Positions 29,614-38,505 of a stretch of DNA of 64,000 nt are shown one piece after another. Position numbers and translations under genes: made by a program. The notes beneath the pieces were generated by a model. It worked only from the letters and a program-made list of their open reading frames with translations. It made no database searches and had not been told where the DNA came from. The DNA is from Paramylibacter kogurei. Lineage in GTDB: Bacteria > Pseudomonadota > Alphaproteobacteria > Rhodobacterales > Rhodobacteraceae. Position 1 is the first letter of the stretch. Each line of letters starts with the position of its first letter. The stretch spans positions 620,001 through 684,000 of the forward strand of contig NZ_MDGM01000012.1 of NCBI RefSeq assembly GCF_002742285.1, given 5' to 3'.

Positions 29614-30001
29614 AATATTCTGCGTATGATTTTTCCTCGACCAATGCCGAGCCAAGCGCAATGTTGATTTGGTTTTTCAAATCGGCACGTTTGTCATTTG
29701 TCACATAAACCGCGCGCGCCAATTTTACGAATGTATCACCAAAATCTTTGGCGCGTTCGCAATCGCGAATATCATCTTCGATCACCCAAAGCTGTTTATT
29801 CACGTCCAGCAATGCTTTTTGCAATGCATTGATTTGGGCCGTGTCTGGAATGTGTTGATCGGCAACGGCCTGTAACGCTGCGCGTTCAGTTTCGACATTC
29901 GCCAGTTTGCCCGCATCGGTAATATTTTCGGATTTGATTTCCAAAATGGTCAGCTTGTCCAGCAATTCACCAGGTGCGATAGGGGTTAAAATCTCGGTCA
30001 T
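29612..30001 (-). CDS. DUF6165 family protein
   Basis: This 129-residue soluble, helical protein begins with ILTPIAPGELLDKLTILEIKS, the signature I associate with DUF6165, a family of unknown function found next to glycosyltransferase-like genes. The rest is a heptad-like helical stretch (about 30-110). An upstream TTG extends the frame by 20 codons, but the ATG at 30001 overlaps the stop of the upstream TPR gene (ATGA) and gives the family start. The two genes are therefore translationally coupled. A role in surface polysaccharide or protein glycosylation is suggested only by this partner. Confidence 0.75.
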   Translation of the reverse strand: MTEILTPIAPGELLDKLTILEIKSENITDAGKLANVETERAALQAVADQHIPDTAQINALQKALLDVNKQLWVIEDDIRDCERAKDFGDTFVKLARAVYVTNDKRADLKNQINIALGSALVEEKSYAEY

Positions 30002-31347
30002 GATTGTTTCTTTACCAATTGTTTTATGTCTTTGTAGAGCGAATTGAAAACGCCGTCCCAATCACCCGCGGATTTCTGTCGGATCAGGCGCATGGTTGGA
30101 TACCATGGCGTTTCCTTGGGGTGGGGTTCGTATAGCCAGTAAGCCTCGGAATGGAGCAGATTCCAAACAGGCACGCCAAGCGATCCCGCAACATGCGCAA
30201 TCGCGCTGTCCATCGTGACAACCAGATCAAGCTGTTTGATCAAGGCCGCACTGTCAGCGAAATCGCGATCATGCCCTGCGGCATCAACGATAAATGCATT
30301 TGCACCGTCTTTGATGAAATCATCATGCAATGGTCCCTTATAAAGAGAAAACATTTGCAGGTTTTCAATATCAGAAAGTTCCAAAAATTTGTGATGATCA
30401 AAGGATCGTTTGTGATTGGCGCGATACGTGACCGAGCCAGACCATAACACGCCCAATTTAAATTGGTTGGCAAAGGGGGCGACAATCGCATTTGCTCGCG
30501 CGATTGAATCCTCTGGCGTGTGCAATGTGGCGGGGGCAGGGATCGTGTCAAACGTGGTGTCCAGATATCGGGGCAAATCCATCATCGGCACCCAATAATC
30601 AGCACCCGCAATTTCGGATTTCTTGCTGACAAAGGCATCAATGCCCGTCGTTTGCGATAATAATCGCACCAAAGGTTTTTTGCACAGGAATTTCACCTGA
30701 CAGCCAAGCGCCTTTAATCCCGCAAAAAAGCGCGCCATCAAAATGGTATCCCCAAATCCCTGCTCAGGGGTGACCACAATGGTTTTTCCCGTCAAATCTT
30801 GGCCGCGCCAAATTGGAAAATCAAAATCAGGCAGCGATATTTCATCACCCTGCCAACGCCATTCAAATTCGCGAAACCCATCGGGATATTCGCCTAATGA
30901 CAACAGAGTCATTGCCAATTGAATGCGTAATTCTGCATGATCGGGGAATTTTTTAACCGCTGATTGCAATGCTTTTTGCGCATCTTTGTATTTCCCGGCG
31001 CCGCGATAAAATTTGCCCAGCATGGCGTGGTTCATCGGATCATCAGGTTCCAATTTCAAAAGCTGTTTGCGCAGTTTTACCGCTTGCTTTGCATCACCTG
31101 CATCAAAATATGCATTGCTGGCGTTTCCCAATATTTGGGCCGAATGTTCACCGCGTAATGCGCGTTCATGTGCAATGACGGCATAATCAAACTGTTGTGT
31201 GGAACGGAACAGCGCACCCAGATTTGACCAGATTACATGGTCATTGGGCGCAATCGCCAAATACTGCGCATAAGATTTCTTAGCCAAATCATATTTTTTC
31301 GCGCTGTGTTGGGAAATTGCTGTCTGTCGTAATTCTGAAGATTTCAT
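29998..31347 (-). CDS. TPR protein with C-terminal GT9-like glycosyltransferase domain
   Basis: This 449-residue protein has four or five TPR units in its first 165 residues (for example YAQYLAIAPNDHVIWSNLGALF and LLKLEPDDPMNHAMLGKFY), followed by a heptosyltransferase-like fold. That part shows FPIWRGQDLTGKTIVVTPEQG, GFGDTILMARFFAGL, KLGVLWSGSVTYRANHKRSF and the donor-site block VVTMDSAIAHVAGSLGVPVW. Such proteins are widespread in marine alphaproteobacteria, and their acceptors are unknown. It is cytosolic. It is coupled by ATGA to the DUF6165 gene. The downstream cluster does not include other cell-surface genes. Confidence 0.82.
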   Translation of the reverse strand: MKSSELRQTAISQHSAKKYDLAKKSYAQYLAIAPNDHVIWSNLGALFRSTQQFDYAVIAHERALRGEHSAQILGNASNAYFDAGDAKQAVKLRKQLLKLEPDDPMNHAMLGKFYRGAGKYKDAQKALQSAVKKFPDHAELRIQLAMTLLSLGEYPDGFREFEWRWQGDEISLPDFDFPIWRGQDLTGKTIVVTPEQGFGDTILMARFFAGLKALGCQVKFLCKKPLVRLLSQTTGIDAFVSKKSEIAGADYWVPMMDLPRYLDTTFDTIPAPATLHTPEDSIARANAIVAPFANQFKLGVLWSGSVTYRANHKRSFDHHKFLELSDIENLQMFSLYKGPLHDDFIKDGANAFIVDAAGHDRDFADSAALIKQLDLVVTMDSAIAHVAGSLGVPVWNLLHSEAYWLYEPHPKETPWYPTMRLIRQKSAGDWDGVFNSLYKDIKQLVKKQS

Positions 31348-31528
31348 AATTTACGTACCAATATTTCAATTTGCATCAAAATGATGCCTCTCTGTGAGGA
31401 ATATAGGCATTATATCAACGGTTTGACAGTGAAAATTCATACTGTTTCACATTGTTCTATTCTATTCATGTTTCTAGTTTATATATACCAGCAACATGCG
31501 ATGTGTTGCAATTACGGGACCAGAAAAA

Positions 31529-32911
31529 ATGACAGATACAATCAGCATTGAACATGCGCAAAGTGATCGCGCCTATGAAATTGATTCAGGGTTTATCAAT
31601 GCTGTTTTGGCCGCCGCAGAGGATGGCGCGCGTGACGATCTGATCGCCTTGTTCGAACCACTGCACGCAGCCGACATTGCCGATGTTCTGGAACAGGTCA
31701 GCGCAACCGAGCGGGAGGCCATTGTTGCCCTTTGGGGGGACGAGGTCGATGGCGAGGTTTTCGCCGAAATGGACGAAGATATCAGTGTCGAGCTGATGGA
31801 AAACCTGTCGGATGATATCATCGGCGAGGCGATGCGTGATCTGGATACAGATGACGTTGTTGACCTGATCGAAGATATGGAAGAACCCCAAAAAGAGCGG
31901 GTTCTTGGATCACTTGAAGAGGCTGATCGCGCCGCGGTTCAACAATCGCTGTCTTACCCCGAGGAAACAGCGGGGCGTTTGATGCAACGCGAATTGGTCA
32001 TGGCGCCCACGCATTGGCGGGTTGGTGATGCGATTGATGAAATGCGTAAATCTGATGATCTGCCAGAGCGGTTTTATGATGTTGTGATCGTTGATCCACG
32101 TCTGAAACCCGTGGGCAAGGTGCCGTTATCCAGCCTGATGTCGCATCCACGTGATACCGCGCTGACGGAAATTATGGACGAAGAATTTCGCACCATCCCT
32201 GTGGGCCAATCCCAAGAAGACGTCGCATATGCATTCAACCAATATAACATGGTTTCCGCACCTGTTGTGGATGAACAGGATCGTTTGGTCGGTGTCATCA
32301 CGATGGATGACGCGATGGAAGTATTGGAAGAAGAAGCCGAAGAAGACATCATGCTATTGGCCGGTGTTGGCGATGAAACGCTTCACGATAGCACATGGAA
32401 CACAACCAAGCTGCGCTTTCCTTGGTTGGCTGTGAACCTTGTCACATCAATTTTGGCATCACTAGTGATCGCGCAATTCTCCAGCACGATCGAGGCGATT
32501 GTGGCATTGGCCATTTTGATGCCCATTGTGGCCTCGATGGGGGGGAATGCGGGTACGCAAACCCTGACAGTGGCGGTGCGCGCCCTTGCGACCAAGGATT
32601 TGACCCCATCAAATGCGTGGCGGGTTATTCGCCGTGAAATGTTTGTTGGCCTGTTAAACGGCTGCATTTTTGCGGTGATTATCGGCATTGTTGGTGTGAT
32701 CTGGTTTGGTACACCGATGCTGGGTGTTGTTTTGGGTTTGGCCATGATTGTAAACCTGTTGGTTGCAGGTCTGGCCGGTATCTCTGTGCCAATTGTGCTG
32801 GATAAATTGGGTGTCGATCCCGCACTGGCGTCGAGCGCGTTTGTGACAACCGTTACCGATGTGGTTGGATTTTTCGTATTCTTGGGGCTGGCGGGCGCGT
32901 TATTGTTGTAA
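31529..32911 (+). CDS. mgtE: magnesium transporter MgtE
   Basis: This roughly 460-residue Mg2+ channel has the acidic N domain (about 15-125, with repeated AD/DD(V/I) helices), a pair of CBS domains (about 135-255; REAVM-like start at GRLMQRELVMAPTHWRVGDAI), a connecting helix and five transmembrane helices. The pore motif region reads MPIVASMGGNAGTQTLTV, the hallmark of the family. Low cytosolic Mg2+ opens such channels. The frame extends 11 codons upstream, but MTDTIS at 31529 is the more likely start; its ribosome-binding site is weak. I see no M-box riboswitch in the 180-bp leader. Its stop directly abuts that of the next, convergent gene. Confidence 0.94.
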   Translation: MTDTISIEHAQSDRAYEIDSGFINAVLAAAEDGARDDLIALFEPLHAADIADVLEQVSATEREAIVALWGDEVDGEVFAEMDEDISVELMENLSDDIIGEAMRDLDTDDVVDLIEDMEEPQKERVLGSLEEADRAAVQQSLSYPEETAGRLMQRELVMAPTHWRVGDAIDEMRKSDDLPERFYDVVIVDPRLKPVGKVPLSSLMSHPRDTALTEIMDEEFRTIPVGQSQEDVAYAFNQYNMVSAPVVDEQDRLVGVITMDDAMEVLEEEAEEDIMLLAGVGDETLHDSTWNTTKLRFPWLAVNLVTSILASLVIAQFSSTIEAIVALAILMPIVASMGGNAGTQTLTVAVRALATKDLTPSNAWRVIRREMFVGLLNGCIFAVIIGIVGVIWFGTPMLGVVLGLAMIVNLLVAGLAGISVPIVLDKLGVDPALASSAFVTTVTDVVGFFVFLGLAGALLL

Positions 32912-34783
32912 TTATTTTGTTATTAACAATGTGCGATTGCGCGAACCTTTGGTGATCTTAACCGAGCTTTCACCGATGCCTGACACGCGCCAGCCGCTGA
33001 CACGTTCCCCGTTTTTCAACGTTACATAACGCCCTGAAGGTGTGCGAAATAATGCGCGGCGTTTTTTGGCAGTGCCAAAAACCCCAACAAGGCTAAGCTG
33101 GTTTTTTTGAAAAACCTTGCTGGGCGTGCCACGAGTTACAACGCTTTCTTTTCGTGTTTGTGTGGCAGGGGCAGATGCCAGTTTGATCTGCTCTTTTTTT
33201 GTTTTCTCAACGGTGCGTGAAAAACTGGATGATTTGCGTGGGGGAAATGGGCTTACGCGGATGGCGCTACGCGATGCATTTGCGATATTGGATTGAATTT
33301 CACGCAAACGGGCCTGTTCAAGCGCACGCGCACGCTGTGCGGCGATTTCTGCAGTGGTGAATTGTGGCTTTGCGGGTTCTGGTTTCGCCGCAGGTTCGGG
33401 CGTGGCCACTGGTGCGGCCTTTACCACCAATTGATTGGGGCGTGGTTTGGGTGAAAACCCACGTAACGCAGGGCTTGCGCGATCCAACATGCTGGGCGCG
33501 GGCGCTTGTGTTGCGATGTTTTCTGGGCGTGGACGTGGACGCTCACCAGCCAATTCTGGGTTTGCAAGTGCCAACACATCAATTTCGGGTTCTGACGTTG
33601 TTTGTGTTTCAACTGGTTGATCAGGATCACTTGGGGAAACGGGGGCATCCGTTTGCACGGAAACCTCTGTTTCAATCGGGGTGGTTTGATCTGCGCGATT
33701 GCGCATCTTGGGGCGATATTGCGCCAATTCCGGATTGGCCAATGCCAATAAATCAACCTCTGGTGTGGTTGGTTTTGTGTCCGGCTCAACGGGTGTTTCC
33801 ACAACCGCCACCGCTGGTGCACCAACGTTTGAATCCAGTGGTGTTATGGGTAAAACGTCGGTTACTTCTGGTGCGGTTTCTGAAATAGCGGGCTGGGCAA
33901 CGGGCGTTGGTTTTTCACCTGTGGTCAAATGCGCAGGGCGCAATTTTGGGCGTTGTTGATCGGCAGATGGTTCAACGCGTGACGGTGGTAATACCGTTGG
34001 CTTACCGCGAAATAGGGTGAATCCATCTGGGCTGATGGTGCCGTCGATGCTTGGTTCCAGTGCTGCAAGTCGGATATATTCCGTAGGGTATGTATGAAGC
34101 GAGGTTTTCACCCCTTTGATTGCTTCTTTCGACATCACCGATTTCAAAGCAACACGATCCATTGCAACAGATGTGTTCTGTGTAACAACGATTGGCGTGG
34201 ATTGCGCCACGACGGATGCATCCACATCCGACCCACCGCTTTGCAAAATGCCAAGGCCCAGAGCCAATGCACCAACCGCAGCAACTGGTTTTAATTTGTT
34301 CCAAGGTTTGCGGGCAATCACGGGTTGTTGGAAAATCGGTTCGTTTGCAAAACCAAATTGACGCCAACGTGACGTGTATTCACATGGGTTAAACCCAAGT
34401 GTTTGCGCATATGTGCTGGCCTCTGCCAATGTGGTGACAGCCACCGCAGCAACGTTATTTTCACAGGCCGTATCGGCCATACAAATCACCAAATTATCAA
34501 TGGGAATATCGGTTTGCGCTGAAATTTCATGCGCTACGTTTGTTTCAACGTCGCTGGTAGTGGATGTGAACAAAACTTCGCTTGTGGGGATCATCACCGC
34601 AACGCGCGCTGGCATCACGGGGAACGGCTGCACTTGTTTGCGCATATCTTTGATAATGTGATCAAAATCGGGGGCGTCGGTTTGTGTTTCGATCAATGGC
34701 ACCCAAACATCATCCGTTGCACGGTGAAGCAAACACACACGTTCATTTGAAAGTTCTAATGCATATCTTGGTCGAATCTTCAC
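32912..34783 (-). CDS. GspL/PilM-like N-terminus joined to a PilP-like C-terminus (unrecognised fusion)
   Basis: This 623-residue protein starts with GTG after AGGGG. Residues 1-150 resemble the cytoplasmic part of GspL/PilM (ARVAVMIPTSEVLFT, HEISAQTDIPIDNLVICM). A single hydrophobic helix (about 165-181) follows. The middle (about 250-480) is Pro/Thr/Glu-rich with two copies of LALANPELA followed by RP-rich phrases, and further RPKLRP / KPRPNQL motifs. The last 65 residues (LVGVFGTAKKRRALFR to the end) look like PilP or a similar inner-membrane pilus or secretion clamp. The topology would place a cytosolic actin-like fold and a periplasmic PilP-like domain in one chain. No pilus genes are in the window. 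Domain calls are by eye. Confidence 0.6.
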   Translation of the reverse strand: MKIRPRYALELSNERVCLLHRATDDVWVPLIETQTDAPDFDHIIKDMRKQVQPFPVMPARVAVMIPTSEVLFTSTTSDVETNVAHEISAQTDIPIDNLVICMADTACENNVAAVAVTTLAEASTYAQTLGFNPCEYTSRWRQFGFANEPIFQQPVIARKPWNKLKPVAAVGALALGLGILQSGGSDVDASVVAQSTPIVVTQNTSVAMDRVALKSVMSKEAIKGVKTSLHTYPTEYIRLAALEPSIDGTISPDGFTLFRGKPTVLPPSRVEPSADQQRPKLRPAHLTTGEKPTPVAQPAISETAPEVTDVLPITPLDSNVGAPAVAVVETPVEPDTKPTTPEVDLLALANPELAQYRPKMRNRADQTTPIETEVSVQTDAPVSPSDPDQPVETQTTSEPEIDVLALANPELAGERPRPRPENIATQAPAPSMLDRASPALRGFSPKPRPNQLVVKAAPVATPEPAAKPEPAKPQFTTAEIAAQRARALEQARLREIQSNIANASRSAIRVSPFPPRKSSSFSRTVEKTKKEQIKLASAPATQTRKESVVTRGTPSKVFQKNQLSLVGVFGTAKKRRALFRTPSGRYVTLKNGERVSGWRVSGIGESSVKITKGSRNRTLLITK

Positions 34784-34927
34784 GTTCGTTTTACCCCTGC
34801 GTTGCCCATCACGCTTTGAAATTATCCTATACCTTTTTTCTCCACTGTAAAAGGAAAGCTGTTGTGAACAGGGTATTTCAAGCGAATTTTTACCGAAAAA
34901 TCAGATCGATAAACCGCGAAATGCGCT

Positions 34928-35347
34928 TTAGGACATCAAACGGGGATATTCGATTTTTGGACAACGGTTTTGCACCACTTGCAATCCAGCATCGCGTGCG
35001 GTTTTCGCTGCACCTTCATGTTCAACACCTAACTGTGCCCAAACCGTTTTTAATGCGGGCAGGGCGCTGATCGCCTCTGTCACGATATCAGGCAGGTTTT
35101 CGGAACGGCGAAAAATATCGATCATATCAATATCGATGTCTTTGGGAATGTCGGACAGGCTGGCATAAACTGTTTCACCAAATAACTCTTGCCCTGCCAA
35201 CCCTGGGTTCACACCAATCACACGATAGCCCAGATCCTTGAGGAACAGCGATACATAATGCGAAGGGCGCGCAGGGTTTGCCGATGCACCCACACAAGCA
35301 ATGGTTTTCGTTTCGGTGAAAATTTTATGAATCATCGCATCAGTCAT
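34928..35347 (-). CDS. CoA-binding protein, YccU family
   Basis: This 139-residue protein is a single Rossmann-like CoA_binding domain: TIACVGASANPARPSHYV at the nucleotide loop, GYRVIGVNPG, and IDMIDIFRRSENLPDIV with KTVWAQLGVEH, which matches the succinyl-CoA-synthetase-like fold of YccU. The role is unknown in most bacteria. It is cytosolic and monocistronic. The 144-bp gap to the next minus-strand gene holds no other gene. Two in-frame starts (35347 and 35335) are possible. Confidence 0.85.
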   Translation of the reverse strand: MTDAMIHKIFTETKTIACVGASANPARPSHYVSLFLKDLGYRVIGVNPGLAGQELFGETVYASLSDIPKDIDIDMIDIFRRSENLPDIVTEAISALPALKTVWAQLGVEHEGAAKTARDAGLQVVQNRCPKIEYPRLMS

Positions 35348-35381
35348 GGCGTTACTTTGGCGTGAAATAATAGATGCGCAA

Positions 35382-35408
35382 GAAAAAAGCGCCCAAAAAC
35401 TGGGCGCT
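35382..35408 (-). terminator. terminator for the YHS-domain gene
   Basis: Read on the minus strand, AGCGCCCA and TGGGCGCT pair around GTTTT and are followed by six T residues. It lies 87 bp beyond the stop of the YHS gene, after two further inverted repeats. Confidence 0.88.
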
Positions 35409-35430
35409 GAGTGTGGAACGAGGGACAGTT

Positions 35431-35498
35431 ATACGATGAGTTCCAACATCGTATTCTATAGATAGGCATGATCAGTCAAATTTAAAGGGTCTGATCAT
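35431..35498. repeat. two perfect inverted repeats in the YHS-gene 3' region
   Basis: ATACGATG (35431-35438) pairs with CATCGTAT (35447-35454), and ATGATCAG (35468-35475) pairs with CTGATCAT (35491-35498), the latter covering the YHS stop codon. With the terminator at 35388-35408 this gives three perfect 8-bp stems in about 110 bp. They may shape or protect the 3' end of the mRNA. Confidence 0.6.
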
Positions 35499-35950
35499 TT
35501 CAACACATCGGGCCAATTTGCATCTGCTCGGCTAATATTGCCGGGGATGTCTTGTTGCCACGTGGCGCGCACATTTGTGTTAAAATTCAGATAAAGTTTA
35601 TCATCAACGATGGTCCACGCGTCTGGGTCGGTCTTTGCCGTGGCACCATTGGCCACCGCATAGGCACAATACCCACCGTATTGTGGCGCGTATTTTTCAG
35701 GATTGTCCATGAACATTGATTTATTTTGTTCGGTTGCAAACAACCACGCGGAACCGTGCCAATCATATGAAATGTCACGATTTCCTTTAACCGGCGCGGA
35801 TTGCGTGAAATATGCGACGGGATCATACCCATTGATCGCAGCACCATCATTTTCAAACACTGCGGGCTTGGCCGCATGAACGGCGGTGGCAAGGGTGGCA
35901 AGGCCCGCAGCAAATGCATGGCGTAAAACACGACGACGAGAGAAAACCAT
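35495..35950 (-). CDS. exported YHS-domain protein
   Basis: This 151-residue protein starts with SRRRVLRHAF and a hydrophobic run ending AVHA, a possible Tat-type or Sec signal peptide. The mature part is a YHS domain: INGYDPVAYFTQSAPVKG, SAWLFATEQNKSMFMDNPEKYAPQYGGYCAYAVANG, and a tail with DAWTIVDDKLYLNFN. Exported YHS proteins of this size are common in Proteobacteria, and some occur with copper or heavy-metal systems; metal binding through the conserved Cys/Tyr region is plausible but not shown. No metal gene is adjacent. It is transcribed alone. Confidence 0.85.
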   Translation of the reverse strand: MVFSRRRVLRHAFAAGLATLATAVHAAKPAVFENDGAAINGYDPVAYFTQSAPVKGNRDISYDWHGSAWLFATEQNKSMFMDNPEKYAPQYGGYCAYAVANGATAKTDPDAWTIVDDKLYLNFNTNVRATWQQDIPGNISRADANWPDVLK

Positions 35951-36038
35951 GAGTTTAACCTTTCTATATTCTGATTTGAGATCAGTATAGAAATTCTAAA
36001 CTCTCGCGCAATTTGGGATACGCGAATGTGAAATCGCG

Positions 36039-36848
36039 TTACTTTTTCATTGGTCCAAGTGATGTGCGCGCCGCATAGAGCGATACCGCGGCCGCATTGG
36101 ATACATTCAACGATCCAAATTCGCCCGCAAAATCAATCTTGGCCAAAATATCCACGGTTTCTTTGGTCAAATCACGAAGCCCAGGGCCCTCGGCACCCAT
36201 AACAATCGCGGTGGGGCGATTGTTATGCACGAACAACACATCATCCAACACATCATTCGCGGTGCCATCCATCCCGATCAGGAAATATCCCATATCCTGC
36301 AAGGTTTTCATCGCCGTCACCAAATTGCGAATTTTGATATAGGGTTGGCGTTCCAACGCACCCGATGCGGTTTTCGCCAATGCACCTGTTTCGGGCGCAC
36401 TGTGGCGGGTAGGGGCGATCACGGCGCGTGCGCCAAACACTTCGGCAGAACGCAAAATCGCACCAACATTATGCGGATCGGTCACGCGATCAAGCAATAT
36501 GATCAACGGGTTTTCCCCTCGTGGAGCACAAGATTCGGACAGGCTCCCCCAATCTAATGGCTTTACCTCTAGTGCGGCACCTTGGTGAACCGAATTTGGA
36601 TCAATCGGCACATTGAATTTGCGCGGGTCTTGGATTTCGGGTGTCATTCCGCTTTTGGTGATGGCATCGGCCAAACGATCGGCGGCATTTTTGGTAACAA
36701 CCAAACGCAAGCGTTCGCGCATCGGGTTTTCCAATGCATCGCGCACTGCGTGAATGCCAAATAACCAGACTGTTTCTGCTGCACTCGCTGCGCGGGCGCG
36801 TTCTTTTTCAACCACCCAGATGGGTTTTTTCTTGTTTCGCGGGGCCAT
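36039..36848 (-). CDS. rlmB: 23S rRNA (guanosine-2'-O-)-methyltransferase RlmB
   Basis: This roughly 269-residue SpoU/TrmH enzyme methylates the ribose of G2251 (E. coli numbering) in 23S rRNA. The N-terminal substrate-binding domain contains WLFGIHAVRDALENPMRERLR. The knotted SAM domain follows, with LLDRVTDPHNVGAILRSAEVFGA broken over about 128-150, IVMGAEGPGLRDLT and the C-terminal SLNVSNAAAVSLYAARTS. The frame opens with a TTG three codons earlier, with AGGAAAA close by, so the start could be 36857; the ATG at 36848 is preferred. It diverges from the tRNA-Tyr gene. Confidence 0.92.
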   Translation of the reverse strand: MAPRNKKKPIWVVEKERARAASAAETVWLFGIHAVRDALENPMRERLRLVVTKNAADRLADAITKSGMTPEIQDPRKFNVPIDPNSVHQGAALEVKPLDWGSLSESCAPRGENPLIILLDRVTDPHNVGAILRSAEVFGARAVIAPTRHSAPETGALAKTASGALERQPYIKIRNLVTAMKTLQDMGYFLIGMDGTANDVLDDVLFVHNNRPTAIVMGAEGPGLRDLTKETVDILAKIDFAGEFGSLNVSNAAAVSLYAARTSLGPMKK

Positions 36849-36937
36849 AATTACCAATTTTCCTGTGTTGATCCGTCTTTACACGCAACAACAGGCAGGG
36901 CAAGTCATCTTGTATCACATTTCTTGCGCTTTTGTGG

Positions 36938-36966
36938 TTGACGCAATGCGCGGGGCTGACTATTCA
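36938..36966 (+). promoter_or_regulatory. sigma-70 promoter of the tRNA-Tyr gene
   Basis: TTGACG at 36938-36943 and TATTCA at 36961-36966 are separated by exactly 17 bp, placing transcription start about 25 bp before the tRNA. A GC-rich stretch (GGCGCTCG) follows the -10, as is usual for stringently controlled stable RNA promoters. Confidence 0.65.
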
Positions 36967-36999
36967 GGCGCTCGTTGATAGGCAAATACGCAAATCAAT

Positions 37000-37083
37000 G
37001 GGCGACGCGCTGCAAGGTGCGGCAGTGGACTGTAACTCCGCCGAGGTAACTCATGCCTGGTTCGATTCCAGGGTCGCCCACCA
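37000..37083 (+). tRNA. tRNA-Tyr (anticodon GUA), class II with encoded CCA
   Basis: The cloverleaf folds fully by hand. The acceptor GGGCGAC (37000-37006) pairs with GTCGCCC (37073-37079), and the D stem is GCTG/CGGC. The anticodon stem GTGGA/TCCGC closes the loop CTGTAAC with GTA at 37032-37034. A 14-nt variable arm contains a GAG/CTC stem, as expected for a tyrosine tRNA, and the T arm is CCTGG-TTCGATT-CCAGG. Discriminator A and a genomic CCA end the gene. Confidence 0.96.
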
Positions 37084-37193
37084 CTTTCTCTCCTTGATAT
37101 GATTTCCGCTCAATTCGCTAGGGTCGATCTTTATGGCTATTCTTTTGGGTGAAACTTTCCTAAAGACAATGCCAAGGAACCAGAGGTGAAACC

Positions 37194-38177
37194 GTGAGCC
37201 AGCCATATAACATTTGCGCAATTGTTCAGGCTGGGCGGCTGGAATATGAAGCGTTGATTTTCACGCTGAGCTTTCGCCATCATAATCCCGATTTTGCTGG
37301 ACGTTTGATTCTGTTGGAACCAGAGCAGGGCGATAAATGGGATCACGATACGCGGGTTTCAAACAATGTGCGTAGGCTGTTGGAACAGTATGGCGCGGAA
37401 ATTATCCCGTTTCAAAACCGCGATTTTGGACAATGGTATCCACAGGGCAATAAAATCGAAGGTTTGGCGGCCATGCCCGCCAATGAACCCTTTGTGTTTT
37501 TTGACACAGATACGTTGTTTACAGGGTCAATTGACGATGTGCCGTTTGATTTTTCCCGCCCAACCGCATCGATGAAGCGCGAAAATACATGGCCCAAGGT
37601 CGAATTATATGGCCCCGATGCGCATGTGATTTGGAAATCGCTCTATGATAAATTCGGGCTGGATTTTGATGCATCCCAAGACACCAGTTTTCCCCACGGT
37701 TATTGGCAACGTTATCTTTATTTCAACGCAGGTTGGTTTTTTTACAAAGATCCGCACGAATTTTGCGAAATTTATCGCCAATATGCCCATGACATTTTGC
37801 ATGATTCCCCACCCGAATTGGTGACGCAAACGTTTGATCCGTGGTTGGATCAGGTGGCCTTGCCTTTGGTCATTCATCGCCTTGGCGGCGCACGCAACAC
37901 GATTCCGACGGGGTTATTGGATGGATCGGTCACATTCCATTATCGGGTGATTTCGCTGCTGTATGCGACAGCACCCGATGAAACCGTGGCGTTTTTACAA
38001 GAGCTAGTCGCGCCCAACAAAATCAAAAAGATTTTGAAACAGTACGAGCCGTTTAAAAAGACAATTTATCAATCCAAGGGGACGCGCGCGCGCGATATGT
38101 TTGATCGCGAAAATTTGCCGCGCAAAGAAGAAGTGATCCGTAAGCGTTTGAAAAATCGTAATCTTTGGGAACGCTAG
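37194..38177 (+). CDS. nucleotide-diphospho-sugar transferase-like protein
   Basis: This 327-residue soluble protein has an N-terminal strand YNICAIVQAGRLEYEALIF and a DxD motif in FVFFDTDTLFTGS (about 98-110), as in GT-A type glycosyltransferases, where the acidic pair binds the metal-nucleotide-sugar. WLDQVALPLVIHRLGG supplies a second acidic motif. The basic C-terminus (from about 270) is unusual. I recall similar unnamed proteins in Rhodobacterales, but no characterised member. The start is GTG with AGAGGTG upstream. It is convergent with hisE, three bases away, with no terminator between. The acceptor is unknown. Confidence 0.7.
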   Translation: MSQPYNICAIVQAGRLEYEALIFTLSFRHHNPDFAGRLILLEPEQGDKWDHDTRVSNNVRRLLEQYGAEIIPFQNRDFGQWYPQGNKIEGLAAMPANEPFVFFDTDTLFTGSIDDVPFDFSRPTASMKRENTWPKVELYGPDAHVIWKSLYDKFGLDFDASQDTSFPHGYWQRYLYFNAGWFFYKDPHEFCEIYRQYAHDILHDSPPELVTQTFDPWLDQVALPLVIHRLGGARNTIPTGLLDGSVTFHYRVISLLYATAPDETVAFLQELVAPNKIKKILKQYEPFKKTIYQSKGTRARDMFDRENLPRKEEVIRKRLKNRNLWER

Positions 38178-38180
38178 GCT

Positions 38181-38501
38181 TTATTTTTTCTTGCGCTCGG
38201 CCTTTTCAACAATGCCAGATTTACCTTCGCGCCGTTCCAATTCGGCCAAGACATCTTCGAATTTCACACCGCGCGATGATAGCATGATCAACAGGTGAAA
38301 CAAAACATCTGCTGCTTCTTCGGTCAGCTTTTTACGTCGCCCCTTGGCGGCCTCGATGATTGCTTCGACAGCTTCTTCGCCAAATTTTTCTGCACATTTT
38401 TCAGGGCCACGTGCAAAAAGTTTTGCGGCATATGATTTTTTCTCGTCTTCGCCTTTGCGCTTTTCAATTGTGTGGGCAAGACGTGTTAATACATTTGGCA
38501 T
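38181..38501 (-). CDS. hisE: phosphoribosyl-ATP pyrophosphatase
   Basis: This 106-residue enzyme performs the second step of histidine synthesis, hydrolysing PR-ATP to PR-AMP. The MazG-like metal motif is visible: KCAEKFGEEAVEAIIEA, then EEAADVLFHLLIML. It is the stand-alone HisE, not the HisIE fusion. An upstream Met extends the frame by eight codons into hisF; MPNVLTRLAHTIEKRK at 38501 gives the family start and lies 4 bp after the hisF stop. It is last in the hisA-hisF-hisE run, and a lysine-rich tail (AERKKK) ends it. Confidence 0.93.
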   Translation of the reverse strand: MPNVLTRLAHTIEKRKGEDEKKSYAAKLFARGPEKCAEKFGEEAVEAIIEAAKGRRKKLTEEAADVLFHLLIMLSSRGVKFEDVLAELERREGKSGIVEKAERKKK

Positions 38502-38505
38502 TGCT

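Noticed and set aside
31348..31528. Mg2+ riboswitch (M-box) upstream of mgtE
   Set aside because: The leader is short and lacks the long M-box fold; only small local inverted repeats are seen.
34831..34858. CCTTTT / AAAAGG inverted repeat between the GspL/PilP-like and CoA-binding genes
   Set aside because: Short AT-rich arms with a long loop; not convincing as a terminator.
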